Origin: G958296245 sp965262055
Lineage (GTDB): Bacteria; Chloroflexota; Dehalococcoidia; Lucifugimonadales; G958296245
Direction of reading: 5' to 3'
Length of the DNA stretch: 64,000 nt
Assembly (NCBI GenBank): GCA_965262055.1
Contig: CBDHEI010000002.1
Coordinates: 3,100,001 to 3,164,000, forward strand
Under the pieces are notes generated by a model that had not been told where the DNA came from, ran no database searches, and saw nothing but the letters and a program-made list of their open reading frames with translations. The stretch's first letter is position 1. Each line of letters starts with the position of its first letter. Both the position numbers and the translations under genes were made by a program. Below are positions 8,977-15,945 of this stretch, in pieces.

Positions 8977-10724
8977 CCGGGATTTCCCATATTGGGAGTC
9001 TTCAGGCTCAAGGGGCAGCCCAAACGAGATGTTAGCATCATAGTCAGGTCCTGCAAGGCCAGTCAATCGCCGGTCTATCCGATAAGAGATGCGTTTGCAG
9101 TCGTAGAGCACCCTTCTTGTCCGTCTTCATCGTCCTCGTGTCCCCTGCCAGTGGGGTGAAAGCGCATTGAAGACAAGGCGACTCCCTGGAGCGCTCTCCC
9201 CCTCTTGGCAAGATCGTGGTTGTACCCTCCCTCAGCTTGGCGCCGGCGATAACCGGCCGATACGATCCAACACTCCCTGGAACAACCGTCGAGGAACCGA
9301 CACCTCGGACAACTGAAAGATCAACCACCGGGAGTGCCGCACCAGACGGCCTCCCATCTTGATCAGCTTGACCTGCACGCTCCGCAGCGACCAGTGCTTG
9401 ACCGCCTTGGGCAGACACAGCCGGCGAAGGAAGTTCCCAAGGTTGTACGCCAGGACGAACAGAGACAGCCGCACCCGGTTGGCCACGAACCGATGGCACG
9501 ACAGCCGAGTCCAGTTCAGGGCGTACTTACCCTCCTTGATCCACTGCTCGGCTGTCCCGCGACCATTGTAGAATCGCACCACTCCTTCGGGGCCAGCCGT
9601 CATGTTCGTGACGATGAAGCCCACTCGGGGGAACAGCTCTCCCCTGTGCCACTCCACCTTGGCCACCACCCGCCGTGCCCGGTCCCAACTCCCGGCACGA
9701 TACCAAAAGTCGTCGTATAGGATCACTGGACGCTTCGGCGGCCTCCCCACCGGCCTCCTGAGCAGAGGGGCGATCTCCCGTTGCAGCACCTCGTTGCCGG
9801 GGAGTCTTATAGCGTAAAGGACGTGCCGCTCCTCGAGGTACTCATAGATGTCCGGCTTAGCGAATGCGGCGTCGGCGCGAAAGTACCGTCGCACTCCTGT
9901 CGCCCCGTAACGCGACAGGATCGGATCCAATACATCACGCCACCTGTGCGCGCTATGTACGTTCCCCGCACGCAGCTTGGCGCCCTCACAGTCCCCGAAC
10001 TGGTTGAACACGAACAATGGGTGATAGCACGTGCTCCCAAAGTGACCGTTGTACGATGCTCCCTCCTGTTCTCCATGTACCGGACTCTCCGAACTGTCCA
10101 TGTCCAAGATCACCCGCCGGTGCGGCGTGCGGGACATAGCTCCATCCACCCACTTAGCGTTCAGTCGGCCCAACCCTTCCACGTTGCCGTATTGGGTGAG
10201 CACCTCGGTCTCGAACCGGCTCATGGTGTTGGTGCTGGCGGCCGGTCTCTCAGGACCACCTCGCCGTCCAACGATGATCCGCATCGTCGGGTCCTGGGCC
10301 AGCCGTTCAGCGTCGTTGGTATCCTCGTAGCCCGCCAGACGACTGTACACCGACTGCCTGAGAAGGCCCACCAATCGGTGCTGCACGTTGCGACCGCCCC
10401 GACTCTCCTGCAGACACTCATTCGTCGTCTCCGTCAGTCCCAGCGCATCATCCAGCTCGCGACAGGCCAACAGTCCGGCGTCTGAGGTAATAGTGGCACC
10501 GTGGAACTCCAACCGTACACGTCGGTCGAAACGGAGCTTGGCGCGGAGGTTTGTGCTTTCACCCATTGGGTGCCTCCAGAGTGGGTACGTTATCAAGATC
10601 TAAAGCAGTCTATCACGACCAGTCTAGCACTCATGATCACCACTGTGCTCTGCTATGCGGCTACATCGGGTAGTTCCGTTGCTGATTACGGCAAGCCCTG
10701 CAGGGTTGATATGGGAAATGTGGG
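8977..10724 (-). mobile_element. IS1380-family insertion sequence, copy 1 (1748 bp)
   Basis: The limits were set by comparison with the second copy at 37645-39392, which has exactly the same length. The ends form an imperfect inverted repeat: CCGGGATTTCCCATAT on the left and CCCACATTTCCCATAT on the right, read inward. The flanks carry a direct repeat CTAAGG. One intact transposase gene lies inside on the minus strand. The element sits just after the NHL gene and does not seem to break a coding sequence. The right end is followed by a patch of lower GC. Confidence 0.92.
9232..10566 (-). CDS. IS1380-family transposase, copy 1
   Basis: This is a 444-residue DDE transposase. Likely catalytic residues lie in VILDMDSSESPVHG, YFRADAAFAKPD and GRGTAEQWIKEGK; the sequence QEGASYNGHFG...CYHPLFVF is a family signature. 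The frame extends to 10596, but GGAGG at 6 bases before the ATG at 10566 sets the start (MGESTN). The frame is complete with no stops or shifts, so the element could be active. It differs from the second copy by only scattered substitutions. Confidence 0.93.
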   Translation of the reverse strand: MGESTNLRAKLRFDRRVRLEFHGATITSDAGLLACRELDDALGLTETTNECLQESRGGRNVQHRLVGLLRQSVYSRLAGYEDTNDAERLAQDPTMRIIVGRRGGPERPAASTNTMSRFETEVLTQYGNVEGLGRLNAKWVDGAMSRTPHRRVILDMDSSESPVHGEQEGASYNGHFGSTCYHPLFVFNQFGDCEGAKLRAGNVHSAHRWRDVLDPILSRYGATGVRRYFRADAAFAKPDIYEYLEERHVLYAIRLPGNEVLQREIAPLLRRPVGRPPKRPVILYDDFWYRAGSWDRARRVVAKVEWHRGELFPRVGFIVTNMTAGPEGVVRFYNGRGTAEQWIKEGKYALNWTRLSCHRFVANRVRLSLFVLAYNLGNFLRRLCLPKAVKHWSLRSVQVKLIKMGGRLVRHSRWLIFQLSEVSVPRRLFQGVLDRIGRLSPAPS

Positions 10725-10730
10725 CTAAGG
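10725..10730. repeat. Target-site duplication CTAAGG, right copy
   Basis: It is identical to 8971-8976. From here to 10911 (about 180 bp) I see no gene. Confidence 0.75.
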
Positions 10731-10911
10731 ACTTGCCTTTGGGGACACTCTACTGCTTGACGCCACGGCATGTGCGAAGGCACTAGACTCTTCGTCGCTG
10801 CGCTCCTCAGAATTGCAACGGGAAGGGGCGATTCCTGCACTCTCGAAGAGGGCTGGCGTTCTTCAAGGCTGGACAGTCACGTCTAGGAGTGGTTGTGGGT
10901 GCTCTGGTTCC

Positions 10912-12006
10912 CTACGATCTCATAGTCGTCTGTGCGAAACGATGCTGTCTCTTGCGTTCCTTGTGCACTTCCCAAATCTCCTCAATAGTGGTATTCTTCA
11001 GCGCATCCTTAACTACCGGAATAGCCTTCTGAGAGTAGCGTTTGTGGCGAGACTGCCCGATTCTGAATTCCTTGTAACAATTCGGGTCTCCTCTCATACT
11101 CAGATACTCTACCACTGCTAATAGTTTCGACGACGTTAGGCCCACTTTCTTCGCCAGTTGCCTTGCGTTCAAGTTATAGAAATCAAGCTCGTTGACCCGT
11201 TTGATAGCAACGGGAAGAGCCCCAGACGTATCTGGATCCACACTCTGGATTGGGGGTCCTTCTCTCTTTGTCAGCCGCACTGATAGTGTTGGACCAACAC
11301 CGGTAGTGGTGACCTCAATGACGGCGGCTCCCTTAAACACCTCCCACCAGGGCTTACTGGAGAGATCCTTTCCGATACGACTTAGTTCTCTACGGCTTGG
11401 CTGTCCACGCTCACCTCGGATACCTGAATCAATCAGAGCCAATGACCTCAAGCGGGCCACAGCTTCGACTCGGCGACGCCTCCCTGGCGTAAGAAGCTTA
11501 AGGATCTCTTGTACGTCAGAATCGAATATCGTGCTGATATCCGTAGGCGGTACTGTCGAGACTGGAAGGACTCTATCTGGGAGTTCATTTGCAAGCTCCC
11601 TATTGAAGACTCTTCTCAGAATATCCCCAAATAGAGTCACCGCTGATTGTACATGAATGTAGAGTTGGCTTTCTGAAATATCGAGGAGGTAATGTTGAGC
11701 CGCATCACGTAAGCCATTTAGGGTTCGAATAGTTAGCGTCTGCTCCTCAGTAAGAAACTTAATCTCGCCATCGCTGGCGCACCGTCGAACGCAAGCATCC
11801 AGACCTATCGTCTCACTAGCGCCCCGCTCATGGATTCGCCCTCCTTTGTGAACGATAGCAGCTTTCAATAGCATCTCAAACGCATGGTCGGTTAGTATCA
11901 GCACCCCGGTCACGCGGCCGCGGTCATTTGGGCGATTATAGAGTTCAATTCCAAGCAGGAGGGAATCGCAAGCCTTGTCAAGCAGTAATTTGGTTTCCCG
12001 TCGCAT
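10912..12006 (-). CDS. DUF3644/HEPN-domain protein, putative RNase
   Basis: The N-terminal region (ACDSLLLGIELYNRPNDRGRV, then DHAFEMLLKAAIVHK) matches the DUF3644 pattern, a HEPN-like helical domain. Residues 100-105 read RDAAQH, the R-x4-H motif of HEPN ribonucleases. The C-terminal part (about 275-350) contains a helix-turn-helix-like stretch (LNARQLAKKVGLTSSKLLAVVEYL), so it may also bind nucleic acid. HEPN proteins often act in abortive infection or toxin systems, but no partner antitoxin is seen next to it. The gene is visibly less GC-rich than its neighbours and lies beside an insertion sequence, which suggests horizontal origin. AGGAG lies 11 bases before the ATG. Confidence 0.72.
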   Translation of the reverse strand: MRRETKLLLDKACDSLLLGIELYNRPNDRGRVTGVLILTDHAFEMLLKAAIVHKGGRIHERGASETIGLDACVRRCASDGEIKFLTEEQTLTIRTLNGLRDAAQHYLLDISESQLYIHVQSAVTLFGDILRRVFNRELANELPDRVLPVSTVPPTDISTIFDSDVQEILKLLTPGRRRRVEAVARLRSLALIDSGIRGERGQPSRRELSRIGKDLSSKPWWEVFKGAAVIEVTTTGVGPTLSVRLTKREGPPIQSVDPDTSGALPVAIKRVNELDFYNLNARQLAKKVGLTSSKLLAVVEYLSMRGDPNCYKEFRIGQSRHKRYSQKAIPVVKDALKNTTIEEIWEVHKERKRQHRFAQTTMRS

Positions 12007-12293
12007 TACTTCATGAGCTCCTTGAAAGATTCAATAACAAATACATGGAGTCGGTGGTGACATGGCACTCTGAGAGAGTTACGGCTGCGGCTTGTTGGCC
12101 ATAGACTCCCTAGACCTACACTCCGTTCGTACTGACTAGGTGGTATCGGTGTGGTGGATACCCACCGTACTGGCTTCCTTGCGCACTCTCTCAGGACACT
12201 CCTGAAGTCCATTATTGGCAACTGACGCGGCAGGAAAGGTTGGGGAGGGAGGTGGGTGTGATCAACAGACTGGGCCGAACCCTCATGTAATCA
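12007..12293. other. Intergenic stretch with inverted repeats
   Basis: No credible gene was found here. CTGAGAGAGT (12070-12079) is the exact reverse complement of ACTCTCTCAG (12185-12194). Between them GGTATC and GATACC form a small hairpin. The meaning is unknown; these could be remnants of a mobile element. Confidence 0.35.
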
Positions 12294-12536
12294 GGCTTCG
12301 AGAGGGCCGAAGAGGTGGTGGCGCTTGGAATGGAGGTAGCGTGAGGCGATGAAGGCGAGGGGCTTGCGGGCGGAGGTGAATTTCTCGCGGAGTAGGGCGA
12401 AGACATCGGTGAGGTCCATGAGGCGGGCCGCCGGGTGCTCTTCGGCGAGGCGGTAAAACCTGCGTCCCTCGGTCTCGTAGTCCTCGATGGTGCGGCGTGC
12501 GCGCATGCGACCGCGGGGGCCGCTGGGCCGAGTCTA
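12294..12536 (-). pseudogene. Truncated duplicate of the 3' end of the 13188-14012 gene
   Basis: Read on the minus strand, this segment encodes the same C-terminal tail as the intact gene (RTIEDYETEGRRFYRLAEEH... ending KRHHLFGPLEA). About four of 66 residues differ, and most nucleotide differences are silent. Going upstream, weaker similarity continues for about ten codons (SGPRGRMRARR against RGPGRLRGSR) and then meets an in-frame TAG. The rest of the gene is missing. The silent-biased divergence suggests a once-functional paralogue that was later cut down. It lies on the far side of hicAB from the intact copy. Confidence 0.75.
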
Positions 12537-12568
12537 GGCGCCGGTTCCGCGTAGCGCTTCGCCATTCT

Positions 12569-12781
12569 TCACGCAAGCATCAGGCGCTCGCCCTTCGGCT
12601 CTGGAATTGGGTCTCCAAACTCCCGGGCCGTTTCGAGCCACAAGTCTATTGCTTGGCCGATGTGCTCCAGCGCCGCCTCTTGCGTGTCGCCGTGGGCTGC
12701 GCAGCCTGGTAGCTCAGGCGCTTCTGCCACAAAGGCGCCGTCCTCGTTGCTCCAGTAGATGATTATCTCGTATTTGTGCAT
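12569..12781 (-). CDS. hicB: HicB-family antitoxin
   Basis: The 70-residue protein reads as a small RNase-H-like HicB domain: IIIYWSNEDGAFVAEAPELPGCAAHGDT, then EEAL-type helix EAALEHIGQAIDLWLE. HicB neutralises the HicA mRNA interferase. The separate DNA-binding domain of longer HicB proteins is absent, so autoregulation through this protein is less certain. It lies 12 bp downstream of hicA, with a strong GGGGGGAG ribosome binding site just before its ATG, which suits an antitoxin that must be made in excess. Confidence 0.85.
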   Translation of the reverse strand: MHKYEIIIYWSNEDGAFVAEAPELPGCAAHGDTQEAALEHIGQAIDLWLETAREFGDPIPEPKGERLMLA

Positions 12782-12793
12782 TGCTCTCCCCCC

Positions 12794-13039
12794 TTAGAGC
12801 TGCCGCATCAGGACCACACTCCTGACCTGTCGCACCTGGTAAGGCTTGGCGTGGTTTCCATCACGCTGCAAGTTTATACGTTCGCGGACGCCTTCCTTCC
12901 TGAAGACATGATGACTTCCTCGTACCCGCTCGACGAATCCCAAGCGCAAGAGGAATTGCTGGAGGTCGTCGAAACGGATATTGGCGTCTGAGCGTCCACT
13001 CAAGATCCTCTGTCGCAGATTATCGTTCCGGTTCATCAT
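12794..13039 (-). CDS. hicA: HicA-family mRNA interferase toxin
   Basis: The 81-residue protein ends with RGSHHVFRKEGVRERINLQRDGNHAKPYQVRQV, matching the HicA double-stranded-RNA-binding-like fold. The histidine of the G-S-H block is the expected catalytic residue. HicA cuts mRNA and stops growth unless bound by HicB. The order hicA then hicB is the usual one. Either of two adjacent ATGs (13039 or 13036) may be the start, and no strong ribosome binding site is visible before them. Toxin translation may therefore be weak relative to hicB. Confidence 0.82.
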   Translation of the reverse strand: MMNRNDNLRQRILSGRSDANIRFDDLQQFLLRLGFVERVRGSHHVFRKEGVRERINLQRDGNHAKPYQVRQVRSVVLMRQL

Positions 13040-13187
13040 GGCTGGATACTGAGGTGAGACCTTGACTTAGAGAATCGTGAGTCATTCTATTCTACAGTCC
13101 CTCTGACACACGTGGTCGTTGCACAAATAACACCTAGGGTAGAGGGCGGAGGTAAGGAGTTTGGGTGGCTCGCATCTCAATAGGCTC

Positions 13188-14012
13188 TCAGGCTTCGGGG
13201 GGGCCGAAGAGGTTGTGGCGCTTGGAGTGGAGGTAGCGTGAGGCGATGAAGGCGAGGGGCTTGCGGGCGGAGGTGAAGTTTTCGCGGAGTAGGGCGAAGA
13301 TGTCGGTGAGGTCCATGAGGCGGGCCGCCGGGTGCTCTTCGGCGAGGCGGTAAAATCTGCGCCCCTCCGTTTCGTAGTCCTCTATGGTGCGGCTGCCGCG
13401 AAGGCGTCCGGGGCCCCGTTGCGACGCTCCGGGGGGCAGGCGGCCGTAGCCTGGAAAGACTCCCGACGTGAACAGGCACACGTCGGCGATGCGCTTGTAG
13501 AAAGCAAACCGCTCATGGTCGCCGGCCTTCTCGCAGAGGGCGATCAGGCTGTCGACGTCCATGTCGTTGTAGTGGATGCGCCGCCGGACGCCGGGGCGGA
13601 CGCGCACCGGCACGACGTAGCTGTTTATCTTGGTGAAGGAGGTGAGCATGTGGGCCAAGTACTCAATGATGCCGTCACCCATCAATAGCTCGGTCACCTC
13701 CGACGTGTCGAAGACAGGGATGCTGGAGCGGCCGCTCCTCTCGACGGTGTAGGCCGCGGTCTCCAACTCCTTGAGGGAGCCGCGCAGCAGCACCTCGAAG
13801 TAGAGGGCGGGGGAGACCTTCAGGAAGACCTCCTCGTCGTTCAGCACACCTTCGAGTACCCTCTCGTCGCCGATCATGGCCTTCCTGAACTCCGGGTCTT
13901 CCCTGACGAGGGCGGCGAGTCTCGCGGGGTTGGCGCTGTCCGGGGCGGTCTGCGCCACTACGAATGCTAGGTCGGTGTCCGTCAGGTCGGGGTATGCTGG
14001 TGCGTCCGCCAT
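13188..14012 (-). CDS. Conserved hypothetical protein, last gene of the SecA-like cluster
   Basis: I do not recognise this 274-residue protein. It is acidic and helical in the first half (DLTDTDLAFVVAQTAPDSANPARLAALV), has a middle part with SVERSGRSSIPVFDTSEVTELLMGDGIIEYLAHML-like character, and ends in a conserved tail rich in aromatic and basic residues (RFYRLAEEHPAARL...KRHNLFGPPEA). No signal peptide or membrane helix is visible. AAGGGGA 7 bases before the ATG supports the start. It follows the 340-residue unknown by 17 bp. Its tail exists a second time as a pseudogene at 12294-12536, which shows this gene was once duplicated. Confidence 0.75.
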   Translation of the reverse strand: MADAPAYPDLTDTDLAFVVAQTAPDSANPARLAALVREDPEFRKAMIGDERVLEGVLNDEEVFLKVSPALYFEVLLRGSLKELETAAYTVERSGRSSIPVFDTSEVTELLMGDGIIEYLAHMLTSFTKINSYVVPVRVRPGVRRRIHYNDMDVDSLIALCEKAGDHERFAFYKRIADVCLFTSGVFPGYGRLPPGASQRGPGRLRGSRTIEDYETEGRRFYRLAEEHPAARLMDLTDIFALLRENFTSARKPLAFIASRYLHSKRHNLFGPPEA

Positions 14013-14029
14013 GTTGCGTCCCCTTCCGG

Positions 14030-15052
14030 CTACGGTGCGTCCGCGAGGGCCTGCTCCATCATAGCGAACCCGTCGTCGATCACCGCGTCCAGGACAATTG
14101 GGTCGATGTCCTCACTGTCGGTGACGGGGGCCAGGATGTCCCGGAAGAAGTCGGCGTCGGTTGCCGCGCGTGACCAGTCGTCCCCGGCGGTCTCCTCCAG
14201 GGAGGAGTCGTAGATGCGCAGCAGGAAGACAGCCCTGAGGGGGTCTACACCCTCTGCCTCGTAGACGGGGACGCGCAGGTCGATGCCGCGTCCCGTGCCG
14301 AAGCGGTGCGAGCCGGCGGCTGTGCCTACCAGCACGTCGCTAAACAGGTCGTACCTGTCGACGTAGGACTCGGCCTCCGCGATGAGCTGGCCCATGTGCT
14401 GGTCGCTCTGGGGGGAGACCTCCGCCTCACCGTCGTGGATGCTCACGTAGCCCTGGCCGTTGAGACGTTGGAGCACGTCGGCCAGCGCGGCGTTCTCTGT
14501 TGTGCAGATGCGCGCCGTTCCAGGACGCCGCCACAGGAAGTAGAGGACGGCGGTCTCCTCCAGCCAGCGTAGGAGCGCTGTGGCGTCGTCGGCGTAGCCG
14601 CGGTGCACGGCGTAGTCCAGGGGCGTGGGAAGCTGCTCCATGACGAGGTCGAGCAGGCGGGGGGCGGCGCCGCGCTCTGCAAGCCAGCCGTCTATGCGGC
14701 CGTCCAAGGTGACTTCTGCGCCGTGGTTGACGAAGAAGCGCAGGTCGCAGCGGCGCTCGCGCCAGTGGTCGAGAAGCTCCATCAGAGCGTCGTACATGTC
14801 TGGCAGGTCGGGGTTGGTCCTGTGATCCAGGAGGCGCCTGATCTGCCGCTGGTCCCTCGGGTCGGGCGGGAAAGTGGCATCGATCAGGCTGCCCAGCGTA
14901 GTGTCCGCCGCGAAGGACGTCTCGACCTCGAAGGCGTCCTCCAAGGGCATGTCGCCCAGCGTCATGCGCAGCATGAGCGTGGATGGCGCGCCGGGGCGTG
15001 CGAAGTTGCCTGGGCGCGGCCCCTTAGCGTACTTGGGGGTCGGCGTTGCCAT
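14030..15052 (-). CDS. Conserved hypothetical protein of the SecA-like cluster
   Basis: I do not recognise this 340-residue soluble protein. Residues 180-260 (ALADVLQRLNGQGYVSIHDGEAEVSP) could form a winged-helix-like unit. The rest is mostly helical and acidic, with an N-terminal TLMLRMTLGDMPLEDAFEV segment. There is no signal peptide, membrane helix or catalytic motif that I can name. It starts 24 bp after the Ser/Gly-rich lipoprotein gene and ends 17 bp before the next unknown, so it almost certainly belongs to the same transcript. The two unknowns plus the lipoprotein may form a functional unit with the SecA-like ATPase. Confidence 0.75.
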   Translation of the reverse strand: MATPTPKYAKGPRPGNFARPGAPSTLMLRMTLGDMPLEDAFEVETSFAADTTLGSLIDATFPPDPRDQRQIRRLLDHRTNPDLPDMYDALMELLDHWRERRCDLRFFVNHGAEVTLDGRIDGWLAERGAAPRLLDLVMEQLPTPLDYAVHRGYADDATALLRWLEETAVLYFLWRRPGTARICTTENAALADVLQRLNGQGYVSIHDGEAEVSPQSDQHMGQLIAEAESYVDRYDLFSDVLVGTAAGSHRFGTGRGIDLRVPVYEAEGVDPLRAVFLLRIYDSSLEETAGDDWSRAATDADFFRDILAPVTDSEDIDPIVLDAVIDDGFAMMEQALADAP

Positions 15053-15076
15053 GGGCTACTGGACGGTGACGCGCGT

Positions 15077-15910
15077 CTATCCCGGCGGTGCGAACCGGTC
15101 CAGGCCGATGAGTCTCTGGGCCCCGCCCCCGCCAAAGAAGCCGCCCCTTCCGCCCCCGAAGCTGGAGCTCCGCGTCGCGCCGGTTGACCTACCCCAGGAG
15201 CTTCTGACGCCGGTGCTGCTCTTCCTGAAGGCGCCGCTCGTCTGCTGCTTGCCCAGGTAAGACTGCCGAGACGTGCTGACGTTGCGGCCGGCGCTGTCGT
15301 AGCGCGAGCCGGCGAACCCCTTCTGCGTGGAAAAGTAGCTGCTGTTGCGCGATACTTGGCTGCGGTACCTGCTGCTGTTCCTGTAGGAGTTGCGCTGGGT
15401 GGTCAGGGTGGAGCGGGCTTGTGTCGGCGGTGTCGAGTAGTAGTAGCCGCGGGGGCTGAGGGAGGAGATGATCATGTAGGTGAATAGGAAGTTTCCGGCC
15501 CCGAACCCGCTGTTGTAGTAGGAGTTCGCGCCGTAGCCGCGCATCTCGTGCTGCTTGTTTCTCTCCAAGATAGTGAAGAGCAGGTCGTCCTGGGCGTCGG
15601 AGATCTCGTAGTTGCCGTCCAGGTCTTCCCAGCCCTCAAGCAGGAGGCCGTCCGGCTCCTGCTTGGCCCTGACGAGCACGATGCCGTCGCCCTCGTATAT
15701 CTGGTTGACGCGCTGCTCGAAGTCGGTGACGCTGTTGGCGCTCTTGAACGCCTGCTGCACGTCGTCGAGGTTTATGCGGCCTGCGGCGCCGTCCGTGGCC
15801 GCCCACTGGTCGTAGGTCGGGCCGGAGCTGCACGCGGCCATCATCGGCCCGCCCGCGACCATAGTCCCCGCAAGAGCCCACGCACCGGCTTTTCCCAATG
15901 TTACTGCCAT
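15077..15910 (-). CDS. Ser/Arg/Tyr/Gly-rich lipoprotein
   Basis: The 277-residue protein has a signal peptide ending in a lipobox-like MMAAC at about residues 23-27, so it is probably lipid-anchored outside the membrane. Residues 30-130 are an acidic folded part (INLDDVQQAFKSANSVTDFEQRV, LDGNYEISDAQDDLLF). From about 140 to the end the chain is low-complexity: Ser, Arg, Tyr, Asn and Thr in a run resembling a disordered adhesive or scaffold region, closing with a glycine-rich FGGGRGGFFGGGG block. The frame runs on upstream, but GGAGG 7 bases before the ATG at 15910 sets the start. It lies 35 bp downstream of the SecA-like gene. Confidence 0.8.
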   Translation of the reverse strand: MAVTLGKAGAWALAGTMVAGGPMMAACSSGPTYDQWAATDGAAGRINLDDVQQAFKSANSVTDFEQRVNQIYEGDGIVLVRAKQEPDGLLLEGWEDLDGNYEISDAQDDLLFTILERNKQHEMRGYGANSYYNSGFGAGNFLFTYMIISSLSPRGYYYSTPPTQARSTLTTQRNSYRNSSRYRSQVSRNSSYFSTQKGFAGSRYDSAGRNVSTSRQSYLGKQQTSGAFRKSSTGVRSSWGRSTGATRSSSFGGGRGGFFGGGGAQRLIGLDRFAPPG

Positions 15911-15945
15911 CTTCAGCCTCCAGGTGAGGCCGCTATGCGCGCGGC

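Noticed and set aside
8926..9159. 77-codon frame at the left end of IS1380 copy 1, with a match at the second copy
   Set aside because: It is shared only because the IS ends are the same; its first residues differ outside the element, so it is not a conserved gene.
12006..12221. Open frame of 71 codons ending in TAATG over the DUF3644 start
   Set aside because: The composition (many Pro, Ser, Arg; no secondary-structure pattern) is not protein-like and there is no ribosome binding site. The overlap looks accidental.
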